This document shows positions 11,501-26,500 of a stretch of DNA of 64,000 nucleotides, piece by piece. The stretch covers positions 39,484,947 to 39,548,946 of the forward strand of contig NC_086180.1 in NCBI RefSeq assembly GCF_023053635.1. Direction: 5' to 3'. The position numbers and the translations under genes were made by a program. This stretch comes from Elgaria multicarinata webbii (taxonomy: Eukaryota > Chordata > Lepidosauria > Squamata > Anguidae). The notes under the pieces were generated by a model. That model saw only the letters and a program-made list of their open reading frames with translations, searched no databases and was not told where the DNA came from. The number at the start of each line of letters is the position of its first letter. Position 1 is the stretch's first letter.

Positions 11501-14500
11501 ACAAAAGAACCATTTACCAGCAAAAAAAATATTTGAATCACCACACAAAATTAGCTATGAATGAGAATATCTATATTTTACCATTTTAATAGGAGCAAAG
11601 TACTAACTACTCCTAGCATCCCTCTGATGTATGTGATCAGGAATAAGATAGGCTTTTCTGACTGCGAATGACTCTTGACTCCCAAAACCTTCATAGCAAA
11701 ATATAAATCAATGATTCATACTAATAAGGTTTAAGTAGGAGTGTCCCAAGTTCGACATCTAGTTGAAGCATATCACTTGGATGAGGTTCATTATCTTACC
11801 TCAATAACATTTTCATTTGCTCTTTCCAGCTGACAAAGTAAGTCCTGGGTGTGAATTTTCTGACGACTCAGCTCACTTCTGTCAAACAAGATAAAAGAAA
11901 CTCATTAATACAAATCAATGTACCCGTTGAGCTAACTGCTTTCCAGAGGAACATGGGAGGATCATGTACTCTTCCCTCCTCCCTCCGTCAAATTATTTCC
12001 CCCCTATGAAGTATGAAAAAGACAGTACTTATAAAGATATCAAGAATGTTGATCCGTAGCACTGTGATGGGTTAGATATAATACAGAACAAAACTTTATT
12101 TTAGCAAATATATAAAATCTCAGATCCATTCACAAAATGACATGCGTTGTCTGTTAAAACAAGCAACTTAACCCTATTAATAACTCCCATCAAATATGAA
12201 CATTCATAAAATCGAGATATGTCTTTTTCATGCAGCGCACGTATGGGAACCTGAGCCTGTGCAGAGCTGCGGCTTGGAACCTTATAGAGCTAAAAACTGG
12301 CAACCGGCACTTAGGCCCCCATGATCAAGCAGCATCCTAAACCAAGCATGTTACTTAGCAACAAAATAACACAGCTGCCCTTCTTGGGTTTTGCCGATAT
12401 TAAAACAATGGTGGATGGATATTTTAAGAGGTCAAAACAGTGACTTCATACATAAGTGATTTCCAGCACAGTCCTAAACTCCTCAGGTGGGTACCCAGGA
12501 AGGGTTAGGAGGGGGTGGGGGCACTCCTCCACTGGGTCAGGGTGAGCATCCACCCTGGAGACTCCTTTGCACATGCAGAAAATTGTGGGCATAAATCTGC
12601 TACCAGTAGAGGTACCCCCAAAACGCATAGCTAATTTCCCTCCATTGAAGCTGGCATAGCTAATTCCATCCCCCATCCCTGTTGATTTCAATGTGAGGAT
12701 TATTTTGAAAGATCTGACAGTCTGAAAAGCCCTACAGAGCTGCCTCCCTACACCTCCTGCCCTAGCCTGTGAGAGCTGGTAAGGCTTTGGAAGTGATGGA
12801 GGATACAGCACTTCACTCCCCTTTGATCCCACTTAAGATTGATCTGCTTAACATTAATTATATATTTTCCCCCACACCAAAAATGTCAACATCCAAATTA
12901 CTAAAGATGTCACTGGTCACTGAGGATACTTTGTGCAAAGAACAATTCAGGTTCAAGTGTAACTTTACTTAAATTACTGAGCTCAAATACTACCAAAACA
13001 TTTTTAGTTAGAATAGAATAGAATATTTCTTACCCGCCTCTCCCTCTGGATCAAGGCAGGGAACAACATTAAACACAAAATCATAATAAAATGCATAAAA
13101 CTGGTAAAAACATATAAAACTGGGTTCGTGTCTTCAACTGTTTAACTTAGGCTGCCCCTCCACCCCCGGGAGTTAAGTCCCCCTGAACATATTGGAACTT
13201 ACTTCTGAGTAAATATACCTAGGATTGCACTGTTTGTAAAGTACCACAGTGAAGAACATTTAATTTTATATATATATATTGAAGAATTAAAGCAATAGTC
13301 TATTCTGATCGTTCATACATATTCCCAAACTTTTTCAATTAAACAGGTAAAGGAAGGTTTATAGAAAATTACACAAGTGCCTGCTAACAAATCCCTGGGA
13401 ATAAAAAATAAAAGGTGCACTGTATAATAGTAAAGCAAAGGAGATAATAAATCTGCCAGCTGTGGGAAGTGTTTAATGCAAAATTCTCATGTGACACGTA
13501 CTGCACATTCCAGATGTTTTTTCTGTTGAGTTATGCTGTAATATGCTTCAGTTATTCTTAGTAATTATATATTTTGTAGACTGCCACTACCTGCAGCTGT
13601 TTTTCATCCTGTTAACATTTTTAATCAATATCTTAGAATAAACAGTTCTAGCTGCCAAGTATTACAGAATTTCAGCCAAAAACAACGTGGTAGGAATGAA
13701 GGAGAGGATGCAAAGGCCCCCAAGTGCGATGTAATTTATTTAATAGACTAGATGGTATGTCAAAGAACACTGCTCTAGCTAATACCTAATGAACAGCTCT
13801 ACTATTCCGCAAGGATTAGTCTGGGGAAATCATGAGAGATTTGTATAACCAAATGTTTAGAAATACAAAGGCACAACCATGATTCAAAAACAGGGCCCAT
13901 AATGTTAGTTTAAGGGGACCCAAGCAGCTGCATGGGGAGCTTGTGTCTGCACCCCCTTCCTGCTGCTGCCTCCTGCACTGCCTGAAACACTGCTGCCAGA
14001 AGCAGAACATCTGATGTTGTATAAGGACCTGCAGCCAGAGGAGGAAATTGCAGGCACTCCAGCGTCCATGAGATGGCTGGCATTTTGACCTTGGGCTGTT
14101 GTGTGTTCGCAGCTAGGCACAGCCTAAGTCCCATTGGATTCAATATGAATTGCATTTAATCCATTTAAGACACATTTGTCTCTGTAGCAGTAAGACTATG
14201 GATTCTAAATGTATGAGACCACCTGATTTTGATAGGCCTTCCAAGTATAAATGTGCTAGGATTGTTCCTTTAAATTACACCACATCTTTGTGCAGTAGGT
14301 TAATGGATCCTAAATTCATCAGTGACTTCTCGGTACAGTTTGTGACTTAAAGAATGAGCACATTGGACTGGGGTTTCAGCTCATTACTCAAGAAATGCTG
14401 CCACTGAAGATATCTGGGAGCCTTTGAAGAGAACATAGAAAAATTTAGTGACCTATTTTCATTTATTTTCAACTTTTATAACCTACTTTTCAGCCAATTA

Positions 14501-17500
14501 GGTTTCAAAGTGATTCTCAACATGATAGGTCTCCTTACTAAAGTGAAAGGATTTTAATAAATAAAAGGCACAGAGGTCACTTGCTAGCATTAGGAGCATG
14601 CAAAATTAGCATACACTGAATCAGCATTATCGAGATCTGAGCATCTTAAGACACTTCAAGGAACTCCCTTAGAGACTTGTTAAAACTGAGCCTGGAAGCT
14701 CTGTAAGACCTTGTTTTAATGCCTGAGGCTATTCAACTATATATACTTTAATGGACATTTTATCTTGGCCTTATCAGTTTGTTTTACGTATCCTAAGCCT
14801 TGGGAATATTGCTTGCAAACTGAAAAGACAACATTTTTTTGTGGGGGGGGGGGGAGAAATAGTGCACACCTATCCTCCAACTACACCAGATGAACAAGAA
14901 TAGGATTGCCAAGCAATCCTTTACGCCAGTGATCTTCACTATTTTTCAAGCAGGAGCCACTTTGGTTCTACTGAGGCCAGTTGGAGGCTGTTTCTGGAGC
15001 ATGTGTGGGGTGGGGGCTCCTCTGCAATTTATATCCCGCCTCCACCCCCATCCCCACCCCCAAGGCGGTGTACATAATCCTTCTCCTCTCCATTTTATCC
15101 TCACAACAACCCCATGAGGTAGGTTGGGCTGAGAGTTTGTGACTGCCCCAAAGTCACCCAGTCAGTTTCCATGGCCAAGTGGGGACTAGAACCTGGATCT
15201 CCCGACTCTGAGTCCAACACTTCAGCCCACTACACCACAAATTCTGACAGGTCCACATGGTACTTTGCTCTACTCAGTGTTGCACAACCTCCCAGCAGAG
15301 TTCCATTCACTCTCTCAAATGCACATTCAATTTTCCTCCCACCTCCGGCGCCTGCACACTGCACCACTTCACAGCAAGGCAATCATGCTGCACCTCACCT
15401 CGTGGGCTCCTCCCCCATCACAGATCATTGGCTGATTCTTCCTGTATTTCCCTCCCGCCCCCATCCCCAACCACCTTAGAGCTATCAAGTGGCAGAACTC
15501 CTGACTCTCCATCTCCAAAGCCTCCTCCAGTAGCCCAAATTGCAGCAGCTGGCACACCACTAATGCAAGGACAAGGTGGGCACTAGGGAACGCCAGCTGA
15601 GTGAGCGGCTTCTGCAAAGAGAATATGAAAGAGAGAGCTGCTTTTGGAGTATTTTGGAGCCTCCAGTAGCTCTTGGGCTTTGTAGGGAAGAATACTGCTT
15701 TAAGCCTATGTAATCTTTCATTGTGGTGGTGTAGGTTAAATGTAACTGCAGTGATGGGAAGGGAAAGTTGGAGTTCAGTATGTGATGTACCCAGCTCTAT
15801 TTCTCAGTAACATCTATATCAGACCTGAGCCTGTGCCTGGATGCAGCGGTGGCCTGGATGACAGCCAATAAAGTTGATGCTGAATCCCATTAAGATGGAG
15901 GCTTTGTGACTGAATGGTTCCTGGCTCTGGGAAATAGATGAATTGCCTGTTCTGGATGGGGTCACACATCCCCTGAAAGAGCAGGTACATAATGTTGGGG
16001 GTACTGCTAGACTCATCTATGTGCCTTAAAGCCTATGTGGCTGCAGTGGCTAGGAGTCCCTTTTACCAGTTTTGGCCACAATACTTTGGCCACAGTTTTG
16101 GCCACCCCCGCTTGGCCACAATAACCTATGCATTGGTAACTTTGAGATTAGAGTCCTAGAATGCATTTAGACACACACACACACCGACTATGGAATGAGC
16201 TCCCCACTCAGGCCTGCCTGGTGCGAACACTATCATCTTTTTTGGTGCCAGGTTAAGAGTGCTCGTTCCTCCCAGGCACTCTATGGCTTTTAGTGGCATA
16301 TGGTGGGGCATTTATGCCAGTCATTTAAACAGATCCAGTATTTTATTGAAACTGTTTTAAATTTCATATATGTATTTTTATGCTGTATTTTAATGTATTT
16401 TATTAATTTATAAATGATTGTAAACTGTCCAGAGAGTTTTGGCTGCTGGACAGTATAGAAATGAAATTAACAACTACGAGATTAGATTACGAAAATGTGC
16501 TTTATGCGAGGTGGCCTTTAAAGCTAGTCTGGAAGCTGCAGCTAGCGCTGAATGCATCTTATCTGGAGCATATGACACCTGCGTTGAAGGGACTGCACTG
16601 GCTGCCAATATGCTACCAAACCAGATTTAAAGTTTTGTTATTGCTATATAAAGCTCTAAACAACTTGGGACCAGTTCACTTGAGGAAGTGCCTTCTTCTC
16701 TGTTGCCCTGCCTGTCCACGGAGATCAGCAGACGAAACCCTCTTGGCAGTGCCTCAGCCATCATAAGGCATGCGTCAACAATATTATTTTGTCCCATGCT
16801 GAAAACTTATTTGTTTTGACAGGCATTTCACGACCACTGATATTGTCAGCATACACTGCCTCTGGTTTGGGTACTATATATATTGTAATTTGTTCTGGGT
16901 TTTCAAGCTTGTTTTATCATGATTTTTATTTATTTATTTTGGAATGACCATTACTTGGCAAACACTCATGGCTTTTAGATTTCCTTACAGCTTATGGGAC
17001 AACCCAGATGTGACAAGCACAGGATGGCAATTTAAACATGGAACTGCCATAATCACATGGACAGAGGGTGGGCAGGTGTGATTTTAATACCCCACGCCAT
17101 CCTCTGTACTTGCTGTTGACCTCTGCACAGCTCTTCTCTCCATGAGTTATTTTGCCCAGCCAAGGTTACTTCGAGAATGGCAGCTCAGCTGAGAAAAATA
17201 ATGCCTTGGGGAATATTTATTATTTTTATTTATTAAAACATTTGTATCCAGACCTAGATCACAAGGATCTCAGGGCAATGTACTGATAAAATCATACAAA
17301 CAATAAAAATACACAGCTAAAAACAAATTAAACGGAGGAGGGTTCCTCCAACAGATCTCAAGTCTAGGGCAGCTATATTTAAGGAGAGATGCTCTTTCAA
17401 GTATTGAGGTCCCAAGCCATTTAGGGCTTTAAATGTCTACCAACACCTTGAATTCCGACTGGAAGTGTATAGGCAGCCAGTGCTATATGGTCTCTGTGAG

Positions 17501-20500
17501 ATGAACTGGTCAGCAGTCTAGCTGCTGCGTTTTACAAGAGCTGCAAATTTTGAGTCGTCTTCAAGGGTAGCCCTATGTAGAGTACATTGCAGTAGTCTAA
17601 TTGGGAAGTTACCAGTGCATGCACTACAGTGGCTAGGTTATCCCTTTATCTAGGAAAAGCCATAGCTGGAGGATCGGCTGAACCTAACCCCAAGTATTCT
17701 GGGCCACAGAGTCTACCTGGGCCTCCAGTGACAAGGATGGATCTAAGAGTACTCTCAAGTTATGCACCTGCTCCTTCAGAGGAAATAGGCAGCCTTCAGC
17801 TGGCTGGGGATGATGATGAGTTTTAGGACCAACATGTCTTGAGGGCGCCAGGTTGGAGGAGGGGCAATTTCTACACTCCTCACCCATGTGCCCCCTTTCC
17901 TGTTAAAACCAGGAAATCTTTTATGTAAACAGGGCAGCTGTTTTAAAACATTCAGAACTGCCACTAATAGCTAAACTAAACTCAGGAACAGTGAGTGTGG
18001 CCTTAATGTTAATTGCCTACTATTGATTTTATGACGTGAAAACAGAGAGCTAGGCTAAGGTATGAGCATGTAGGTGGCAGCATACTTTCTTACAAGCTCA
18101 CTCAGCAACCCCTAATGAGAACCTGATCACAGGAAGTATATATTACAGCTACCTATTATTCATTACCGCCCCCACACACATTTCTTCAAAGTCAATCGCA
18201 TAGCTATTCTAGATAAAGGCAAGGTTGTACCCACCCCTCTATGTTACAAGTGAGACCTACAGCAGCAGTCACCAAAGGGAAGGGAAGTGTCTATCTGTGA
18301 GGTTGCTGATTTTCTATTCTAGCAGGGCTCCTTTTCTTTTCAAGTGTGCATGCCAGACAGTAATGTAACAGCTGCAGAAGCACCAGCATGGAGGTGCAGC
18401 GATGATGGAGAAAACTACTCCGGTCTCTCTTCTCATGCAGTCTTCTTCATCTCAAAACCAGAAAGATTGGCTACCCTATTCCTTGGTACTCACTCCACTA
18501 CCTATGTCATTCAATCAAAGTTGCGTTTCAGTGATGTCTGTTTTAATGATGGTACAGCAAATGATTTTGCATGTGGAAGTTCCCAGCTTTAGTTCCTGGT
18601 ATACACAGTTAGAAACTCTGGTGTCTGCTATACGTCAGAGAGTCACTGCTAGTCAGAGAAGATTAGCCTTTCCCAACTTGATACTCCCCACATGTTTTGG
18701 ACTCCTATCAGCCCCAGTCAGCATAGCCCATATGTTCATGTGTGTGTGTGTATGAACATATGGGGATCTCAGTGTCCTCCTAACTTTCTTCATGGTTACT
18801 TACTGATGTGGTGAATCCAGCATTGTTATTGTCAGAGGAGGAGGGGAGAAGAAAATGAGATATAAAGATGATGCATAAACAACAAATACTGATTAATCAA
18901 ATGAAAATGTGGGAGGCAGGGGGAAGGAAAGTGGGGTTGAACAGAATGCATGGTGGGAGAGGAGGGAATCCTGAAGAGACCATTAGTCCATTCTCCAGCC
19001 ACTGTGACATGCTATCACACTACTCTTCCATGGCTGCACGGCTCCTTCTTACTTTCTGTCTTCAGACTCCACACCAGAAGCCTCTTGTATATAAGCCCTG
19101 TAGTTTTTCTACTGGGCTACAGCTCCACATCAATCCCCTTCACCATAGGACTATAGGAATAGGCCCATTTGGGATTCAGGGTGGAGAGAAGAGCTACAAT
19201 ATGGCCTGGTGCCCGTGAAGAATGCTCTTTCCTCTTTGTAGATGTGTAGCCAGAATGTTTCTCAAAGAACTAGTAGGGAGGGGGTTTAGTCTGGCTTCTT
19301 CATTTTATCCCCCATCTAAAATTTATTGTTGCTATTAGTGGTGGGGGAGAAATTAATTTGCTTCACATTTTAGTATGAGCCGATATAATCTGCACTTCCG
19401 GCGAGATCACATTACGCCAGTCCTTTTCCAGCTTCATTGGCTGCCAGTCCAGGTCTGGGCCCGATTCAAAGTGCTGGTATTGACATTAAAAGCCCTAAAT
19501 GATTTGGGGCCAGGTTATTTGAAGGAACGCCTCCTCCCATATGTACCTGCCCGGACCTTAAGATCATCTACAGGGGCCCTTCTCCGTGAGCCCCTGCCAA
19601 AGGAAGTGAGGCAGGTGGCTACTAGGAGGAGGGCTTTCTCTGCTGTGGCACCCCAGCTGTGGAATGAGCTCCCCAGAGAGGTCCGCCTGGCGCCTACACT
19701 GTACTCTTTTCGTCGCCAGCTGAAGACCTTTTTATTCTCTCGGTATTTTAACACTTAATTTTAACTTAAATTTAAATTTTACTGTTCTAACTCTGTATTT
19801 TAATCTTATATCAATTTTGCTGCATGGTTTTATCCTGATTGTGCTTTTTATACTGTATTTTGTATTTGTGTTTTTAACCTGTTGGTTGTTTTATTATGGT
19901 TTTAATTTTTGTTAACCGCCCAGAGAGCTCCAGCTATTGGGCGGTATAAAAATGTAATAAATAAATAATAAATAAATTAATTCCTGAACTAATATGGGGA
20001 ACTGCACCGGTTTTCACACATCTCTGAACTTTATGATGCAGTTCTACAATAAAGAATGCATATAAAACGGCACCCATTAAGGAGAGGTGCTTGGAAAAAT
20101 GCATATTTTAGGGGAAACTGCATAGAAGTTTTCATGCAGCTCTTTCTTCCCTTTTGTCTTCAGAATTTTTGTGTGGATAGAAAAAAACCATTCGCAAACC
20201 AATACAAACTTGGGCTTAAAAAAAATACAAATTTTATAGAAAGTGAAACTGTCATCCATCTCTAGTTGTCAGGACAACTCTCTAGAGTTAGGCGTTGTCT
20301 TTTGGGAGGCACCTGCACATATCCTTCAAAGTGGAGCTCACTCACAATTGTTGTAGTCTATTGCTTTATTTTCCCCCACTGAACTACCAGCCAGGTCGCA
20401 ATACTTCCTCCTGTGCATTTGCATTCTTCTTTGTTCAATGTGTTTTTCCATCACAATTTGTCATAGCTAAATGTTGAGTGTAGCACTGTTGGCAATGCCT

Positions 20501-23500
20501 GTGCAGCAGTGAGAACATTGTTGTGGTTATGGAGTTACCTTGTTATTGTAATGTGAATGGCAGCTCTCTCTCTTCCCTAGTTGTTTCCCTGCTGAAAGGG
20601 TGTTTAGGTCTGCTGCTATCTGCATTTCTGATGTCTTCTGCCTTGCCTAAGCAGACCCAGAAGCTAATCTGTGCAGACAAGGCTTGCTGCCACTATAGGC
20701 TCTTCTTAAGTATGTGCTTGAGTACAGTGGATGGGAAGGAATATGAAATGGAATGTGTGCTGTCATCCAATGTTAGTTAGGTACTGAGGCCAACAATTTC
20801 AATAGCTGGTGCAAGGATACAGTAGATGTAAAAGACAAATACTGTTACATAAAAACATGAAGGGGAGCAGTTGCAACATCCATCAGCAAATAGATCAATA
20901 ATTTATCAGAATTATTTCACTGGAAAGTAATCTGGCTTTAGAGCATGTTAGCGTAGCATGTGGTCTCATTTATCAATCAGACCACCTGCCTTAATCTTGT
21001 CCTGCACTCCAGAATAGACCAATTTTAGGATTGCCTTTGTTGTGTTATTTAGATTTAATGGCACTATCCTTAAGATAGGTTTCCCAACCGTTTTTCTAGG
21101 TCATCTCCATCCCCATGTAAAAGCACTCCCAAGAACTGTATAATTATGTAAGCTGTCAACAGCGTTAAATGGAACCAATTGGTTCCATGGCACTCAGCTA
21201 GTTAATATGTTGGACATGGCATATTAAAAAAAGGCATGTAAGCAAGAAAAAGCAAGCTTAAAGCATATGGCAAACCAGAGGAAAATTATCTGGACACATT
21301 CCTTACATTTTGAGCTAGGAAGATGGGGGTGGGAGGGGAAGGTAGTGCAAGAGCGCAATTAATAAGAACACCTCCAGTTCTGTTCATATGCAGCGATGAT
21401 AAAACTTGACTGTAATGGATAAAAAAGGTTATTCAAAACTGAATGGCATGTTTTGCGGCACATCAACTCATATGGTACTTCTTCCACAATTATACAAGCA
21501 TATGTCATCAAATGTGCTCCCTCAAATGTGGACACCAGCTTGTGCTTCGAGAGAGTCTGAGGAGCAAGCAAAGAGAGCCATACACTGCTATGGGATGACA
21601 GTGCAGCATTCCCCATCTCAGCCTCAGACCTGGAGATTCCAAGAGCTGGATTGGGGGCATTTATACAATACTATATCGCCCTACTCTTCCTGTACACTGT
21701 GAATACACAGATAAATATCCGTAAGCATCAGAAATAAACCATCAATTAAATCTATGTCCTACTTATAGCATAACTGCCAAAGTGACAAGGCTCTCCTCAA
21801 GAAAGGTGTATTAGATTGATAGTTTTTAATAAGGACATAATTGCTTAACCCTGTTCAAAATGGTAACAGTGCCTGAAATACCCATTACACTAGAAAATAG
21901 GACCTTAAATCTCTACAAGATATCTACAGCTGTCACAGTATGGACTATCAGACACACAGAAAAAAAAAATCTGTAGTGTGTCATTTTTGTCTAGCAAGTT
22001 TCAAAGACCATCATAGATGTGACAGTCAGTTTATCAGATGCTCTAACATTTTATTCTTATTTATTGTAGCCATTTAAGGAAGGTGACAGTTCACAAGCAG
22101 TATGATGTATCTCTCCCAATCCCTACCCCATTTAACTCAATCAAGTGTGCCATGGGTTGAACCTGCCTTTGGTAATGGATTGAAGGTGTTCAGGTACTTC
22201 ATTCACATTTTTGGGCTTCTGCTTGTTTATTTTAGCTCATGTTATTGTTAGCTAATCTTAGCAATCAAATGTTCAATTGATAAAGCATTTCAACCAGAGA
22301 GCATATCCAGCACAAGCTTCAGGTTACACTGAAAGAAAAAGGCTGTCAGGTTTTTAAACAGATTCTTCTCTTGTGGGTAGCAGGATATTTCTAGTTGGGT
22401 TAAGTCACACTTCCGGGACTGAGAAGGAAGATCTGAAGAGCCACTTCCTAAGAGGTGGGAATTACCCACCTATCTCCAGTCTGTTTCTGTTCCCCGAAAC
22501 AAGGACACAGAGGTTTTGTAGAGCTTCCCAGACCTTAGGTGTGTGGGTGCGGGGAGAATGCAAGGAAGTTGTGTGTTTTAAAAATTCTTGGTTTGAGGAG
22601 CAACAAGACTGACTCGGACCCTTCCAGTTTCCCAGCACCTCACATCAGGTTGGTGGGGGAAAGCCTGGGAAAGCCTTGTTGTAATTTCTTTGTTCACTAG
22701 TTGTTTTGGGCACTTGTAGCTTGTGTTTATTGCAGATATCACTTTTTGGTTCACTGCTTAGCCATCCTGGAGACTGGCAGGAAACTTCAACTTCAAATAA
22801 ATAAATAAATAAATAAAAATAAAGCTCTTAGGAAGCTTCTCTTTAGTCCCACCTTCCCAGTCCTAGAAATAGGATCCTACCCCATCTAGAAATGTATTCC
22901 TAGCCAGAACAGGAACCAAATGTCAGTAGCTAAGAACTTCGTTTTCAATGACAAACAACATTCTTGTTAAAGCAGAACTAAAAAAATAGTATTTCAAGGA
23001 AGTAAACACTAGAGGTAATTGTGCCTTTAATATATAGCCATGCCATATTTAAATATTCAGAATTCAGGTTAGGGCTCTGCAACAGTCTGGAGCATGGAGA
23101 TACATCATGGAAAAATTGAGTGTAATGGATACTTCAGTGGCATATGTAAGCTGGAACAAAAACCATTAGGCTTATTTCATCTTAGAGAAAGCTGTTTACA
23201 TTATCGTGCTGCTACAGAATAAAAAAAATATTTGCATGAGTAACTAGTCAAGAAAAAAAATGGAAGGGGAACTGGAAGAAGACAGTGAAAAGAATTCAAA
23301 CAGGGTTAGGAAACATCTTATTAAAATGACTCAACCTTTAATGTGGTCATCTCTTCTTGTTTCTTCTAGGAGTCACCATACAAATAAAATCATACTAAAA
23401 TTAGTAAACTTACTCCAAAGAAACCCAAATAAAGGGAATGCTCCTGGTTCCAATCCTAATCTGTTTTAGAGACAAATTAGGCCTAGAAAACAAAACCTTT

Positions 23501-26500
23501 TCACAGGCCTAATTAGCTGTCAGGCAGGATATGTTGAAAGGGAGTCTTTGGCACAGCTGTGTGAGATATGCATGCAAGTTGTTATGTGAGTGTTTTCCTT
23601 GTTCTGTAGTAGTGTGCCAACCCTGCTACAGCAGATCTTCACACATGCTTGCAGATCGCTATAATGTGTGGCTTGAATATTCTTAAGCTTAATAGGATTT
23701 AAAGTTTTGCAACTATTTCTATAAGAACTGAATAAATAACTATTTTAAAGAAAACTCCAATAGACTTCAGATATAGCATTTTTTTCCCTACACCACTTGT
23801 GTAGTACTGCATGAGTATTTATTCTTCAGCACTCATTGCCCGTTTCAGAACTTTTAGGAGGCTTGATTAATCCATTCTGTGTGGCACACAGAACAAGCAG
23901 GGCATTCAAATGCCCCAAAGAAAGCCTAGACAATTTCAGGCCCATTTCAGAGTTCACGTATTTGCAGCTTGGAATTCTTAGTTTGAACTTATCTTCCCTG
24001 CCTACATGAAGTGTTCAATAAACTTCTCCTAAGCCAGTTTGGTTTGGTTCCAGAATGAAACCAATCAAAATTATTACAAATACAGTGGCCAGAGCATAAT
24101 GTATTATATGTTGCAATCAACCAAAGGGTTCCCCAGCCAAGCACTTGCACTGGTGCAACCAAAAGTATGTTCACAGAATCTGATACTTTCTCACATTTCT
24201 TGCTACCACTCTAGCTCCTGCAGCTGGGCTCCATGAGTCACTGATGTGGTTCCATGACCTCTTTGAGGTCATTGCAGGAGACTTTTGGCATTTCAGGTAC
24301 TTTGAACACCAGTGGAAACATGCCATGTTCCAGGCAAGAAGGTAGGGCTCACCCCATTCCCTGCCAGAAACAACCCAAAGCCTCATGTGCCAAGAATAAG
24401 ATCAGAATTTGTGATTTTTCTGTAGCATCTTAAGTTGAATCAGAGGATCAGATTCCATTGGTAAACAGTTTTGATTTGTATGGGGAAATGGAGATAAATT
24501 TTCTCTTAGTATTGCTTATGTACTGGAAGCACTGTATCTCTCTCATCCATGATTCATTCTCTTGCCAGCTAATGTTTCAGGGCAATCACAAAAACAAAGT
24601 AACATTAATTAAAATCCAAACAGAAACAGGATCACAATACCTATTATTCCCATTTGGAATTTTGTTCCCAACAGACCGATATACAGCTGCTTGCATACAA
24701 AGGGGGAAAATCACTTACTTTAAACTATTTATTCTGCCTTCTGTCATTTCTGTTAGCTTCTTTGTTTCCTCCTTCCACCGGTTAGTTGCTTTCTGTTGAG
24801 CTATCAACAAGCGTCTCAGCTCAGCTGTGGAGTTTTGATTCACTTCTTCCATCTCTTTCAGTCGAACCTCAAACCCATGCTCTTTTATTAAATGTTCATT
24901 CTCCATTGTGCTTATCTATAGTAAAGATAAAAATCTCACAATGGAACAACAGGGGCTTTTGACCACAGGACTAAAGTTTGTCAATATGTGCATAAGAACA
25001 AACATTCACACTATATCCAGCTGTAAACGATTATTGAACTTTTAATTATGGATACAAAATGCAAGTTGAAAGAATCTATTTCAAAATGATTTTAATTTGC
25101 ACTTTCTTATTTTATAGAGTCTAGTTCACAATCTAGTTGAGTCAAAGTGCTTTGATTTAGATAATTGCAATTGCACTGAAAAAACATGCAGATTGCCACA
25201 CCTGTATCACCTGTGATGAGCAATCAGCGTTTCTAGGTGAACAGCCGTTATTCATTTCCTTACTGGAGCTTAGAGGCTCTATAATAAGCATTCCATTGGA
25301 AGCCTCTGTTTAGCACTGAAGCTACCAGAGATAAAGCTTAATCATGCCCACACCAAGTCTTGTTTCCACAACAGCTAGTTATCTCAGACAAGTACTCCAT
25401 GATCTCCAAGTACAAAGTAGTGCAAACTTCAACTGCTAAAGAAGGGGAGACAGTGATCTCCAGAATGGAGAAGAGGACAAGCTTATGAGAGCTCAACTGC
25501 TAAATGGGAAAGCAGCACTCAAAGGGAAAAGGAGAAGATGTTCGGGAATTTATAGACATCAAGGCTCCATCACCCACCCACCCCCATTCTCTGGCTGAGT
25601 TCGGATGACACGCTGATCAACGGGGTGGTGGTGGTGGGTAATAGGAACAGAATAGGAAACAACCGTTGATTAGCGTGTTGCCCGAACTCAGCCTCCCCCC
25701 CGCCCCGCTCTCTCACATACACTACAAGAGAGCTGGTAAAAAACATTAAGAAGGCTGGGCAAGAAGAAAAATGCAATACCATATTGGAAACATTGCTAAG
25801 TTTGGGTGGTAGGATTATGTATATGAAATACTCCCTATTCCACAATTTTGGATTGATGTCAATAGACGAAAAATGTCTTTGCTGTGCTCATTATGGATAA
25901 TACATACAGATGCAAATTGTATATCTGTTTTGAGTATTTCTAGGCATTTAGGTGGCATACCTGTAACAGAAAGTGATTTATTCATTTATTGCTTTTCTAT
26001 ACCGCCCAATAGCTGAAGCTCTCTGGGTGGTTCTCAAAATTTAAAACCGTGAAGTATAAAACAAACAGCAGTATAAAAACACAATATAAAAGTACAATAT
26101 AAAAGCCCAACCAGGATAAAACCAAGCAGCAATGCAGAGATTTAAAACAGCAAAGTTAAAAGACTAAGATGATACACTGTGAAAATACTGTGAAAATAAA
26201 AGCCTTCACCTGGCATTGAAAAGAATATAACATAGGTGCCAGGTGAACCTCTCTAGGGAGCTCATTCCATAGCAAGGGTGCCACAGCGAAGAAAGCCCTC
26301 CTCCTGGTAGTCACCTGCCTCACTGCCTTTGGAAGAGGCTCATGGAGAAGGACCCCTGAAGATTATCTTAGGGTCTGAGCAGGTATGTATGGGAGGAGGC
26401 GTTCCTTCAAATAGCCTGGCCCCAAGTCGTTTAGGGCTTTGAATGTTAATACCAGCACTTTGAATCGGGCCTAGACCTGGACTGGCAGCCAGTTAAGTTG

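Noticed and set aside
12446-12832. A 128-residue minus-strand open frame
   Set aside because: It resembles no known protein and is no longer than expected in GC-rich intron sequence. No splice support was seen.
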